DNA from: Notospermus geniculatus
Taxonomy: Eukaryota > Nemertea > Pilidiophora > Heteronemertea > Lineidae
Direction: 5' to 3'
Assembly: GCA_002633025.1 (NCBI GenBank)
Contig: NMRB01000002.1
Location: 1,099,205 to 1,163,204, forward strand
Length of the DNA stretch: 64,000 nucleotides
How positions within the stretch are numbered: position 1 is the first letter of the stretch; each line of letters begins with the position of its first letter. Positions 27,801 to 42,100 of this stretch are shown in pieces. The translations under genes were made by a program, and so were the position numbers. Below the pieces are notes generated by a model that saw only the letters and a program-made list of their open reading frames with translations, was not told the DNA's origin and ran no database searches.

Positions 27801-30800
27801 TTGGTAACTGTAGGGGGCAAGAGAAATACGCCCATACATCATATTGGTGGTCAGAGCTTTGTTACTATCATGTCTTGCCACTCGATGCTTCGAATGTGTC
27901 CTTTCATCCCGCTGGCATAAGTCAGGAACGCTTTGACACAGGCTCTTGTCACCGTGAAGCAAAAACATACAGCTTTTGTAGACCTAACACCTGTTTGAGG
28001 GCATGTCGAACGATCGTATTGGAGTGTAGCATGCAGAACACCTCCTAACAAAAGCTTATTTATACATTAGTGTGAATATAGAGTGACTTCATATTGTCAG
28101 TGAGGCAAAGCGGCCATTGTATCATCATTCTCCATAGTGTGGTAGGCAGGACACATTGTCAGTTTGCCATTCACGACCTCACCCTCGCGGTCGATCTCAC
28201 CAAAGCTATGTTTACTTTGAGTTAGCTGTGAAAAGCAATGTTACTCCCTCATGTGAGTCTACGCAGATCTTAGACAAAGAGCAATGAGAACATTACGAAA
28301 AATATCATTCCTTGTCACTAAGTGAACTGACCCGTAACAAGGAGGTTCGAGTCTTCTAAAGCACGACGCGAACATCTTGGAATAATTCACCATCCGAATG
28401 CGAGAGAACGTTTTCTTATTTGATGTTTTTCCGCCATTCCCTGTCCGTATTTCGCAAAAAGAAACCGCTATGTTTCACCTCAGGAGGTCCGCAGCTATGG
28501 TCTGGAATGACCTGTGAAGCGTATGATAGGGCTTCCAAATAGGGCGGTGACCACCCCATCCATGCCATCTGATCTGGACAATCAAAGACCTCGGTCAGTT
28601 GTAACGCTGACCAGCCATTTTTGGACCCCAAAATCCTCTGCTGAGTTTCACCCAAGAGATGCGTTTTCAGAAGACGAAAATGTTAAATTAATGTGCCGTG
28701 AAACATGTATTGTCCCCCACTCTATAGGGACCCTCGACGCCAATTAAACGCTCGGAAAAATACGAAAAAAATAGTCCATCGGTCCGAAATGATACCAATG
28801 GAATGTTTTGAAGGGGTCATTTAGTTGTTCTTCCTTTGCCGACCTTCTAAGGACTATCAGTTGTCAATGATTACCTGCAAATACCTGATGCAACTTTGGT
28901 CACTTTTCCAATCAACGATTCCAAGGGTATAATTTTACAGTTAGAAATTGTTAAGTTACATTATTTAGTCTTTAATTCCGTGGCTTTGACAACTTGCGTT
29001 CCCAGCACCTCGAAAGGACTACAGGCCTAAGTATAGGCTACGTCTTGTTGGGTGAAAAAATAATCACATGTGTGAGTAACTTGAACGTTTTGATGTCCTA
29101 GGCCTAGTACAGCTCATACCTACAGAAATGTATACAAAATGGTAGGATAGAAATATGATAAAAAGTACTGGGGGCTGCATGTGTGTGATCCGAGTTATAA
29201 AAATATCATACATGTAATTGGACAACTGTTCTTTGATAAAGCATTCGACATTCGCATCTACCATATATCACGGTATTCTAGTACCACCATTTCATCACCC
29301 GAATGAACAATAAATTACGGTCAGACAACTACATATGATGAAGATTAATATGACAAGGTATTAATTTATACACAGAAATAGTTGGTAGAATCTATCATCG
29401 CACACGCACTGACAGTTAGCAGGGCACTTTGATTTAGCTGAGTAGAGACCGCGGTGGTTAATTACTGGCGAAACAAGGCGAGATTACACCTAATATGCAT
29501 TTATATACTCTAGCGATACATGAAAACAAAACGCCAGACACAGTGATGGGCCAAATGACAAAAACTTTATAATTATTCCCCAATTACAATGTGCAATTAC
29601 CAAGGAGATTTTAAAAGTTTAGCACGTTTCGGTAATTTGTAATGATGAAGTGCTAAAATTCGTGCAGAATGACTTTTGTTCTATAAAAGATGTAACTTAT
29701 TAACCAATTATGACGACTGAACAATTGGTTCAGCTCAATATGCCTCCATCACTGTTGCACATTTAGGCACGATTCGGAAAAATTGTTAACTCTCCGACCA
29801 TAGTGCAGAGGTGGTTTTCGATTGTCTCTTTTCTTTTTCCAACTGGTCCTTTTGTCTACCTTGTGGTTATTTTTTCCCAATCCGATACGATGCCAACACA
29901 GAAATCTACGGCATGCACAGTGTACAGCGGCATACAGGCGTTATTCCAATCTCTGCCACTTGGTGTCGCCACTTGAATCCAATGACGATGACTTATCTCA
30001 CATGGTAATGGAAGCACGCTAACCAAGCCATTTAACACCTCGATGCTAGATAACTCTTGTGATGCCAAATGAATCAAATTTGCACATTAATGCTGTCACT
30101 GGATGTAACAATTTTTGCAACTTTCGTATTCATGAATTCTGAATAATCCACAATGAGACATTTCCGAATCATTCACACATATTTGTTATGTGTCAAGTCA
30201 GTGCTTCGTCATCAGCGGCGGGCACATGAACGTTTGCCGTTTTCAAGCCCTCTCGCACGAGAAAAGTGACCCACAATTCCATCCTAAACCTCGAAGTGTC
30301 TTACTTCTTTGACCGACATCCGGTCTCGGAGGACAGCATGGTTCAACCACCTCCTTCGAAAATCCCTTTCCTTCTCAGACCGCAAAGCCAATTTCAACTG
30401 ATGATCGAGTGCAAGTAATCCTCACCCACACACAGGTTTTACTCGAAGAACTGCTATAAATGTATAATAACAGGCCAATGTGAGGACATCGCTCAAACAT
30501 GCGCTTTCGTATAGCCTAAAGCAAGGTTCATTGGCACACGGAATTGGTCCGGTTCATGTCCGTAAAAAATCTATCAAATGGACTTCAGCGTTGTCGTATC
30601 CGGGAAACTAGAGGCAAACGGACTGGAAACGGATCGGATCCGTATGCCAATGTTTCCGTATGATGTAAACCTCTGGCGGTGACCGATATGTGATCAGGTT
30701 TGCTGTATAAGTAAACTCAAACAGATTTGAATTTGCATGGAGTGAACCACTAGTATAAAACAAGCACGGATCGCTAATCTACACTACACGCTCTGTCATG

Positions 30801-31508
30801 TCTGTACATTTTTCTACATTGAAACATAACCTCAGTGTAGTTCCCGAGTTCCGCATCAATAACAATCGTACTATGAAGCTTGTATCGCGGTATGTAAAGG
30901 CATCAACAAGATAAAGTCAGCAATCACCATCTTGCACGAAGCCATTAGCCAGCGACAGACAGATGACTTATCAGAACCAAGGTGCACCAAAGCTAATAAT
31001 GCTAAGTCCATTTGAAGAATTGTGTGTTTTGAATGCTTTCCGTCAATGACAGATGCCCGGTTCTGCCTTTATCTCTGCGTTTCATCTCCCACTAGGAATC
31101 CGGCATAATGCCTTGTCTTATGGGTTTTACGCCACTGGCGACAGGACGATTTACGCCGTGGCTGAAGTATTCCACTACGGGTAAAGCGGATCGATTCATT
31201 GACCAACATCGGCGGCCTGCAGGATGCGCAGCCAGGGAAGTGAACTCTGCAGCTTTGGGGTCTACCTTTGGCTTAGGACTATTGTTAGAGTATGTGTGTG
31301 AAACAGACAATCGTGTTTCAGCAATATCATGATTCCCCACCAGCCTTTGACATGTTTGAGTCATGGGTACATGGCTGACTCTTTGAGATTGCGATATTAA
31401 TTTTATGTACAGTAAGTACAAATAGGGACCTCAAACTGGACGAAAGCCAGTTTTTGACTGGTATAACAACCACCATTTTTCGAGCGGCACTGCGTTGGTC
31501 ACAAGTCT

Positions 31509-31707
31509 GCCACCAGGTGGCCAGACCTTGAGAATTGCCGACGTTGTAATATTCTGCCGCCAGATGGCTGTCAAACTATTTGGGCGTCTGTTTTTAATTC
31601 GCCATTCTAAGACCACTTTAAACGTTTCGAGCTGGGATTCAAACCAAGAGATAGAGAGATACGGTACGTCAGACCAGATGAACGTAGATGGTGCTAGAGG
31701 GCGGCGC
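31509..31707. promoter_or_regulatory. Cluster of three CTCF-like motifs
   Basis: Three sequences resembling the CTCF core (CCASYAGRKGGCRS) lie within 200 bp on the plus strand: GCCACCAGGTGGCCA at 31509-31523, GCCGCCAGATGGCTG at 31556-31570 and TGCTAGAGGGCGGCGC at 31692-31707. The first two are 47 bp apart and share a flanking TCTGCC, so they may be a small duplication. They lie in intron 1 of Tbx2/3. The match is by eye only; occupancy and function are inferred. Confidence 0.3.
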
Positions 31708-33094
31708 GTACACTTCACACCATTTAGACATTGAGACACTCCAGGAAATGTACACTGCCGCGGTCTGTGCATTGGCAAAGCAATCAAAGCCGTCGGATCT
31801 TGTCGCTTTTATTTACAAATCATCTTTAAAGCTGCCCGTTCTTGTTATACTGCTTGTCAATTTTTCTTTTATACTTGAAAATAAGGCTAACCTGCTCTTA
31901 GTTTGTTGCTTTGATCTAACAGATCATTGCCGCTGCTTATCTTAGTGTCCTCTGGGCAATGGTACAAATTCCTTTGTTCGTATTCCTATGTATGCAAATT
32001 AGTACGTGTGGAAAGCTACAAGATACGAATGAAGTGTGTACAACGTTTTTTGTTGGTGCTGACCGTCATTGCAAAGAAAGGCTTGAAGAGTCTGCCTGTG
32101 TATGGTAAAAGGTTAACACAGCCATATTTGTATAGGGTTGAATCTGATACCCTTTTAACCTTTTATCATAGCTAGGACAGTATCTCAGATGAATGCACAA
32201 CAAATCTCTTAAAACTGGAACGCAGCATTATCATTAGTTGCATCCATTCGCAACACAATATGACAAAACGGTTCAAACTTCAAATAAGAGGGTTACAATG
32301 AAAGGGTTTAATCATATCACTTGTTTCACATTCTGAGACTCTGAAGTCGCCGATCCTACAAAGGTTCCGCCGCGGACAGTTTATAGGAGTTTATACAAGC
32401 ATGAGGAGAAGACAATGAAGGATCTACTCATAAGGGCAGAGGAGGGAGAGAAATCGGACCCCGGCTATATTAAGGACAATACGGTTTGTCTGTTTTTCGA
32501 TGTGACTTCACCTCAAGTTCAAGAATCGTAACTGAGGATGAATAGAGTGTCTTCGCGGACGTTAACTGCTGTGTTTCGAGTTCTGTCTCTTTACGTTTCA
32601 CGCATGCTGCATCCTACGCTTTTGCAAACACTCTGCGCATAATCAAATAACGAAAGGTGCAATTTTCAATTTCATGGGTTCTGGAGTTTGCCTCGTCTGC
32701 GAGCGGCGCTTTGATTTCTAAGTTGAGCGGCAAAAATAAGGCCTGTTTACAAAAATGTAAAGGTTCCGCCAATGCCGGTGTATTTACGCAGGTTAACTAC
32801 TATTCACCGGGTTGCAGACTCAAACACTAGTTAAGTAGGCTGGAGACGGCAATGTTAGCGCTCAGGCGGCGTCTGAGCTACCCCCTCTCAAAACATACGC
32901 TCGCAATAGGCCATCCAAACCGACTTTATAAACTCTAATATTTAATCTTATCGAAACTTGCCAAATGTAAACTGGGGCTAGCTGTCTTGCAAACAGCTTA
33001 CCATATTTAAACTTCACTTTTAAGTCAACATTTGGAATTAAGTGAAATAAAACTTGACAGCTGAAGAGTGATTTATTCGCTGGTTTTTATTAAT

Positions 33095-33122
33095 GTGTTT
33101 ATTGATAATATCAATAAAACAC
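33095..33122. repeat. Short AT-rich hairpin
   Basis: GTGTTTATTGATA at 33095-33107 pairs with TATCAATAAAACAC at 33109-33122, with a single bulged base and a very short loop. No associated gene is seen. It may be the core of an old foldback or chance. Confidence 0.5.
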
Positions 33123-36100
33123 CAAGGCGCGACTTCGGTAATTTGAGCCCTACTTTGTAGGAACTATGCCAGGAATATCATCCTGACATTTGGGATCGCA
33201 TGTTCATCCTTTGAGCTATGTTGCACCTCGCAACTTTCGGTCGACGGCAACCAAAGAACAGGCACCCATATATTGGAGATAGGATTTACGGTACTTCACG
33301 TAGCCATTAACAGTTATCCTAAAGTGCACTAAGTATAAGGCCCTATCTAAAACTGAGGGGTTTGGAAAGTGTATATCAAAGAGCTTGACTATACTCTAAC
33401 ATAAACGTATACCTACAATTGAAAATCAAAAAGCAACACTCAGAATTTCGCTTTAATTCCGAAAAGATCATTAATAATACATTATCAAACCATGTACCAT
33501 TTGCCTTAGCAACGCGTCAAAGATTCGTAACTACCACTTATATTGAGCGACTATAAAAAATGCTGTCCTATATGCTGGGAGCCTTTGGGCGACACGAAAT
33601 TTTACCGTTGCTTTAGCATGAGTGTCTTGTTCACGTGAATTCTAACGCATTGTGGCTTGGATTTAAACTTTCGCTCCAATGCTATTGTTGAAAGGCTTTA
33701 TTAGAATACTTAAATACATGTTTGGAGTTATAAGTTCAGGCCATGTTCTCCAGTTGAACGCCTTTTTTCACGGGTTTGTAGGCAGGCGCGAAAATCATAA
33801 TGATTTTTGCCGTTAGTAATAACATTAACGGTCTCAAGGGTCGTAACGAACAAGCGTAAGTAACATGGACCTGTCAATCTCCCTTTTCGCCAGAACATGA
33901 CGTAATATCATGCCTTCCACCATTACATATACATGTGTACACTGAAATGTTCCTCACAGACCGCTGCTTCGTGTTAAAACAAAATCTTGACTTGTTGACT
34001 TTGTTTTGGCCACGTCGAAAATTAGCTCGAAAACTTGGTAGAGGAACTTAATACCATACCGGTATTCGACTTACTACAAGTGGTAGGCCTACCAACTCAT
34101 TTTCTTCATATATGCCTGCCTTACTTCAGTCGTGCTCATTTGTTGCAATTTACAAATTCTGCCACAATTCATGCAGGGCAAACTACCGCCACCTATTGGC
34201 GATGCAATAACGAGTCAACAAACAACACTTCAGATAAGACATAACCTTTTTCGCCAGTTGGCGCCTCGTCTGTAGATATCAGAGGCAATAATATGACAAA
34301 AATAGTGACATATGATTCGATCCTAACACCCAAGAGGTGTCTATTCTAAATCGGGTCAAGTAGGGGGACAGTTGACTGTAGACATCTCATCAGAAACGAG
34401 TGCCAAAATTGACTGAACGTCAAGGAACAACTCACACTGTGAATCAGAAGCGATGCGTTCGTATTATGATAGAAATATATCAGATGCGTTTTCCGACGCC
34501 TTGTGGGGCCTACATTGTATGTGTGGTTTGATATATTATTTACGTCTGGTCGACTTGGACTTGCCAAATGCTCATTTCCTAGTTGCCAATAGCAAGCTAC
34601 ACTTTGTGGCGTGTTTGCGCCACGCTTAGGTGTTAAAAAGAGGATTCTTGTCGACGATCATAATACCAGGTATCCGCCCGTTAAATGTTATCGAAGCGGG
34701 GTCGTCTCAGGTATATCAAGTATAAGCGCGAGCTGATGTAGAAGTAGAATGACAGTGAACAAAGGATGGGGCATGACGTCACATGTAGAAATAACTGGCA
34801 AACTGATGATGACGGCCAGGCACGTTTATCAGACGAATCCCATCTATGACGTCACTGGAGGAAAAGTTAAGTGTAAAGGGACGACTGAGTGATTTAGATT
34901 GAATGACTGTCATAGGAACGACGAGGCTTCACAAATATGCGATTTTGGTTCATAAAGTCGTTTATTTGGAGTGTAGGTAAAGCGGCATAATAAAGGAACG
35001 ATGTATTGTTTCCATAGGCAACGCTACAAATCTGTTCCGGTTGGGCATGCGCAGTACGCGGGCAGCCATAATAAAAGCAAATCAATTGCATGATTTGTTT
35101 CATGAACTGTTTTGGAGAACAATGGCTTAATGAGATTGTCCCGTCGCCACGTACGTATACGTAATTCTGTGCGAGTGGCATTATAAATCATGGTAGCGCC
35201 GTAGTTGAGTGATAAGGTGACAGGGAAGTGGCCGAGTGTGGGTGTGCGGTCAGGTCCGCTGTCGTCACATTACGGCACTGGTCTCACCAGTTTATCACCA
35301 CTTCATTGGCTACTAAACGATTCACTGGCGACTGTTCATCGATCAGTATTTGCGTTCAATCAACCCGCTGTGGTCAAAAGGTTCAATTTTCGGCCCATGA
35401 GGCGTCAAATGGATTTCGCTATGTGCATGAAACGGCCATAAACTCGTTGACACATTATGTGAAATTTTGCATTGATATCAGCTACAAACAAACAAACAAT
35501 GTACTTGGCTAAAATCACACCAATAAATATTCGTACACGTATTAGTATTGTTACTCATGTTCTGTAATGTTTACAGTCATATTCATGTAGATATTTCGAT
35601 GTAGACAGACTAATTATCGTGAAAATAACCTCAACTGGTAAATCAATTCTAGACAGCCATGCTAGAGATGGCCTCTGAATAGAAAATATTCAGCGAAGTG
35701 ACTTCATCACCAATTAGAATACAACTTGTGGTTGTGTCATGTTCCGACTTATTCGAGCAGTCTCCTCCATGTCATATTAAGTGCGTTACTTCCAAAGAGT
35801 TAAAACGTGCCGTCGTGCTGTGTGTCCAAAACAAGCGCCATAGTGCTATCTGTCAATCATAAAACAAACATTGAATACAAAATAAGAGGTTTCCACAATG
35901 ACAATTCGAAATGAAAGTATATAGCAAACGAGCAAATGGCCATGAATAAGCAGCTGACTGAGAGCACTCCAGGTCCACTCTTTTTTGTTGGTAAAAGGTA
36001 TTGAATGGGCGGAGTTTGGGACCACCATGGTGACAATGACAGTGATCTTGAATGTTTTATCATATTATACCTTTGCAAGAACCAAACGTGCTGTTTGGCG

Positions 36101-39100
36101 ATGATCAGAGTCATTCAACCACAAACGCCTGATCTAATGGCGACACAGCTTAGTGACTACGAGTGCGCATGCGTTTCCATATCTCAGTTCATCAGCGCAT
36201 GCGCGGTGACCTCTCTTGTATTGCTTATGTTGTGCACAGTTCATGTGGACAGGTGTGACAGGAATCAGCGTCCTAGGAATGCAAGTCCGCCAAACAATAG
36301 CCCGCTATTCCAACGGTCATGGTCTCTCTAGCCATATATTCTAATCCCACGCTGAACAATAAGACCGGACTTTGGTTCTTGGGGGACTTGGATTTCTTTT
36401 ACACCTGGTTCATACATGCATAGCAGTTATTCTGACAGGTGCTTACAGGGTCGGTGTCTAACAGGCACAGCCCTCGTGTCAAAACCATTTTCCTGTCCGT
36501 CCAGACATTAGCCAAAAATCCACAGTCGTTACATCACGTGGCCGCGACAAGTCTCCTATTTGTTCCGACGCTGCCACGGTATGAAACTCGTGCGAAGCAA
36601 GGTGTGAGCATGATGTAGGCCTTTTTGAGTCTCTGTAATACGAGACCCAAAGCATGCAGATCTAGCAAGCATCAGACCGATTTACTTTCCTCGCGACGAT
36701 GAAAAAAGGTAGTCTGGTTATGAATAAGTAGCCTATGGACGTGTTCGAACGGCCTTTTGGGTGCACTCATATCTACATTCATACATGTAAATACAAGGGT
36801 ACATATCTGTTAGATCAAAAGTGTCGCCAATGAAATCTCGTGTTACGTGTTGGAATACTTCAATCGGCGAACATCAAAGGCTACAGATGTCACGTATGTA
36901 TATAGCGGAAATGAATGAAAAAAATGCCGACATGCCATCAGAATAGTCGTATGCATTTTTCATGGTAGTTGCATACATAGGCTACTAATAGTAATTGTTT
37001 TATATCGGAATTATTAGTTTGTTTGGAAAGATCACGCATGTTAAAAATATTTCATTCAGGAGGTTTTTGCCTTGATGTTGTCCTGATTTAAATGTCCGCA
37101 TCAATTTAGGAAACAGGATGACGAAGTACACTTGTATTAGTCTATAAGCTACAGAAGTGTTGCATTGATGAAAGATAAAATATCCCAACATTCTTCTTTC
37201 ATGATGTATCAGAACTTCAAACAACTGCCTTGGGTTAAAATTTTACACACTACATAAAAGAAACAAAAGTATGATTCGTCTGCTGATTCGTGTCCTTTTT
37301 CAGAGGACCAGAGCAGATAGTTTTGCCGAAGGATGTAAATAAATATACTGTATACCAACACAGTCAGATAAAAATGAATTAAAACATAAACCAAAATAAC
37401 TTTTCTAACCATTATTTACATATCAGACAGAACCGATACGTCTGCACAAAGGTTTGAACAGACTACAATTAAGAAATAGCGGCAGACACGCCCAGAAAAT
37501 TTAATTAAACCACGGCAACGCCTTGCCTCCCTTTAAACTACTTAGCGACGACCGTAATGAGAGTGCCTGAAACAAAGAAATGGCAGCAGATCCGAGGGCC
37601 ATTATACAGCGCCCTCTATGAGGGATCAAGTTACAGCTGCTAATGAAACTAATTTAGCACGTGTTAAAGATATGAAAGTTTCGTCTGGTAGATCCAAACC
37701 TGCAGCCGATTCAGATTTTAAAAATTTAAATTAGATATTTTAATAAAAATATTAAAAGGAGACAAAAATGACTAGGTTGCCCATGCAATGGCATCTTAAG
37801 TGCGCAATGAGCAAGCAAACTGGTTCGGAATGAATCCAGTCCACAAGTGAAGGTTCAACAATTAAGAAAAAATGAGAAAACACTCACGCCACAAAAAAAT
37901 GCATACATTTTTTGTACCGTAGTATTTGCACAGACACTGCACATATAGGCACTACTTGGATTCATAGAGGCAGAAAAATCTACTTTAAGGAATTCCTAAA
38001 ATGCGGCATAACTACACCGCGAATCGAAAGGTACACACAAATGGGCATAATGTATTTCCCCTCGGGGTGTGGGTGTTCTCAATAATAGCTATGAATACAA
38101 ACTGATAAATAATAATGCTATATGTATTCGAGGGAAACTCCTGGTCAATTTAACACCCGGTTGTGGACATAATTGTGATTGATGAGAAAACTTTCGAATA
38201 TTGATTTAAATTTTAATAAATTTTGAATATCGGTAGAATCTGAGGAAAAATCGAGGTGTTTCAATGGTAATTTGACTGAAACATGCCGCAACCATGCACA
38301 CGATCGTCGACGAGCTTTGGATGCTGTAGCTGCGTATTCACGGTTCACTGTCTCATTGGGGTATTTGCAGACCGATAACCGCCAGAGGTCGTGGCCGACA
38401 ACGGGAGTTCATGGAGATTGCCGACAACTTCGATGGTTAGTCTTGTGTGACTTATTGTCAGATTCTTGCACCACAAAGAAGAAGCTTGATGCATCAGAAG
38501 TGGAATGCCTGCGTATACTCTGCACGATGGTCATACATGTCGCTTCGAAAATACAAAAACAAACAAATGAGTACATGTACATTCACTGAGATACATGTAT
38601 GTATGCATTGGGCATTACACTGTTGGCCACAGGAAGAAAACGACGTGTTGGCCCAATTGAGAAAAAGGTGAGACACCAAAAACAAGCGAATTTTCGAATG
38701 TGTAATCCCATGCCGAGGTGTTTCTTTCTGTATTCTTCCACCACATGGCACACACTTCTGGAAAAAAGCCACCAATGCTTTGTTTTCGCTCATCAATCGG
38801 TTCCAACAAGCAACACGCAGGTGAAAGAAGCGTTTATTAGCACTAAACACCGATTTACGCACCTTATTCTATACACAAGAGAGTCAAATGGCGCCAAAGC
38901 GAAATATTTAACGGCTCGGTCCCTATCTGGTACTTCAACTGCCGACAGAATTAGGCATGGAATGGGAAATAAGAACTCCTAAACACGCAAAACCGCGACT
39001 TTTGACTGCTTCATGAAAGTTAAGAGCGTTAGAAAATGTTCTAAACAATGATAACCAAACAGGCTATTTTCGTTGAGTTTGTTGGGTAAAGTTTACCTAG

Positions 39101-42100
39101 CTTGGTTAGGTGACAGTTCTTGTTAGCACTTGGATCGGACTCACAAAAGGCGTCGGGAGAATGTTTGCTGAGTTCTGGCTGATGAGGAGACGTGGTCCAC
39201 CTAGTAATGGTGTGGATTTCCCATGACCTAAACGCAGAATGCGGGCCGTTGCAGTCAATCACATGACATACGGGAAGCCAGATTTTGAAAATGTTAAAAA
39301 GTGTTATTAAGTCCAATTACATGTATACCCTGTACACTAGTAAGCCGTAAAATAAACTGCGCAAACAAGAGTTGGTCAAATGGTTTATGTAGGCTAGGCC
39401 GTGTCATCAAATAGTTGCACTATTATACACGTAGCTCATATTTTATTTCATAATGTTCGTTACGTCAAGGCATTAATTGAAAAATTGAAGAATGATGATA
39501 AAATGCCAGGTAAAAGAAAGTTAAATTGTTGAATAACAGCTGTAATTTTGAACCATTACGTTGTTATCATATATGTACATGTACATCATGATTTATACGG
39601 TTACAATAAATTTTACTTGAATTTGAATTTACATTGTACATCATCAGCGTGTTACGATTTCAACGCAAATTAAAGGTTCCGCTCTCGCTGATTGATGAGA
39701 CTGCATGGATACCTTCGCCTATTTTGTAATATTCTGGGGAAAATGTACTTTTAGGAGCTTAAGCAGTTTGTTTTTACATCATGTTTTGTTGTACAGTGTC
39801 GCTGACAAAATGGCCGATTTATCCAAACAGATGGCGCCACTCGCAAAAAAAACGTGAAATTCGCCGGAATACCAATCTGAAAAAGCAAATTTCGTGAACG
39901 TTTTCTGTTTTTATGCACGTTCAGATTTCTATTCCGCTGCTTATTCTGAAAGGGTGAGGCTCAATCGTACTGAACATCGTCTCACAAAACCTTGCGCACC
40001 CTAAGGGAGACATAACCAACCGAACAACCACACTTAATATTTTCGACATACACCCCGTCGTTTATTGTTAGGGAAGGCTGCTGTCCCTTAGCTTCTGTGG
40101 GAAGAAAAATTAATATCAGCCTGTCTGTATTTACTGGGTATACATAACGAAGCCGCGAGTAAGGGATCCGCCTCCCTAAGGGTGAAAAATCCCGGGACCT
40201 ATTTGCTAACCTGGACACTCTTTTAACAAAATTCACGGTGGATTGTTTTAGCAGGAAATTGGAAATTAGTTTTCGGGATATTCACTTTCGTCTTTCACTT
40301 TACCTTTCTCCTCATGTCAAATATTCTCCCGTGAGCCTTTGTGATGGAGTAATATTGCAGTTTTCTACGTGTTCGCACGAAGATACGGCCACCTTTTAAT
40401 AAGATTCCTGTTCGCCAAGACTCGTCAACTCGGTGAATAGCGTTATTACAGAACGTTCAGAAACATGAGAACTGTACAATTACAAATTTAATTTCTGAAG
40501 TAATCTTCTTGTGTTTTCGGTGACAGGTGAGGTTTATGAAGAATTAACGCGGGTGTCGTGGCTGGCTAGACGTTACCTAGGATTCTTAAAGACCACTGCG
40601 TTTTTGTCAGTCGGTAGTTCATTCAAGGAGTATAGGATGGCTCCTGCAGTTTGGACTCGTCTTTTCTCTTCCATTTTAAGTAATAGACATGTAGATCAGT
40701 GCAGAACCTGCCGAGTTTGCAAAACCACGTTGTGAAACAGACTAAGGAGAAAAACTTAGGTACTGAAAATTGGCATACACACAGCGACTGATGTTGCCTT
40801 TAACAGATACGTTATACCTCAGGTAGAGGTGACCGTTATCTTGTCAACTTGCATCACCCTTGATCCAACCAACCGGGAGTCTGAACACCTGACATGCCTG
40901 ATTGAGACCACGGAATTTACATAAAACATTTTCGCAGGAAATGTCACACATGGTGGCGCCACCAAAGGCTTTATAATCTCGGCGCCAGAGGTCTCTATTA
41001 ATTTGCACACCTCTGGTGTTCTGAATGCCAGTCATATGTAAGATTTTGCACATTGCTTTTATAACAGTTGTACTCACATCATTTATCAAATGTTGGCGTC
41101 AGAAACAGAGAATTTTTCCGATATAATTCTTTATTTTTGACAGCTGATCAATAGTTTTTCTTGTACATGTAATTGCACGACTGTAATTAATACGACAATT
41201 GATTCGCCGACCATCAATGGATCCAGAAAAGAACATAGATCAGGGACATGACAATTTTATTCTAACCAACACAAAAATGTAGGCTACGCAACATTTTACC
41301 CTGAATATCATCACTACTACAATTTTGTATGAATGATCAATACTAGATGTACAGGTCCAGAAATGCAGTCTTCTTGCAGTATGCGCAATGGGTAGGGTAC
41401 GTTGGGTCCTCTCGTGGTGCTAGTTCACCGGGCCACCGAGAAGAAAGTAACTTCTCGAATTTCAGCTCGCTTGCTCGTGGTTGTGCCAGTACAGTTCTGC
41501 AACACGCATATGTCGCATAGATGCATGGCAGGATGACTTGATGCTGGCCGGACACGAGGTCGCGGGCGGTGATGATCCGTCACTGCTGAGGGCAAGACTA
41601 GGGAAACCAGAGCGCATCCGACCCTTAAGCATACATTCATGACATTACACTGCCAACATAACCTCACACAGGAACATCTCACACACATTCATGTACATAT
41701 TGATCAATCCGTATTTATTTCTAATATAGATTCGTCCTTTGTTCATGTACTCCGTGCCCAGAGTAAAATGCAGCGAGGTGAGTGTATGGATCTACCAGAC
41801 GATGCGAGGGCTGAGACAATGAAATATGAAGGCCGAGTCGAAAATATGCAAAATGATCTTCACTTATAAACTAGGACTCATTTGGCCAGAGCTGGAGAAA
41901 GAACCTAGACCTTGATCTTACCTTTGTTTGCTTGTTCAGGATTTATTTGCAGAAGTTTTACTTCACTGACAGCCAGTTCGACAATGAAGTCCGTATTTGA
42001 TGGTTTATTTCCTTAATCTTCCAACTGTCAGGCAAGAAACTGGTAACTTAACATCATTTGAAAATTGCCAAGAAAATGGTATATCTACACCAGATATTAA

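Noticed and set aside
28340-28370. GGTTCGAGTC, like a tRNA B box
   Set aside because: No A box lies 30-60 bases upstream and no tRNA fold could be drawn.
31431-31787. 118-codon minus-strand frame
   Set aside because: It overlaps the CTCF-like motif cluster and small repeats; no domain is recognised, and it is better explained as noncoding.
35180-35260. GTGGCCGAGTG and a nearby TAGTTGAGTG, like tRNA A boxes
   Set aside because: No B box or cloverleaf follows at the right distance, and no acceptor stem pairs; at most a very degraded tRNA-derived SINE.
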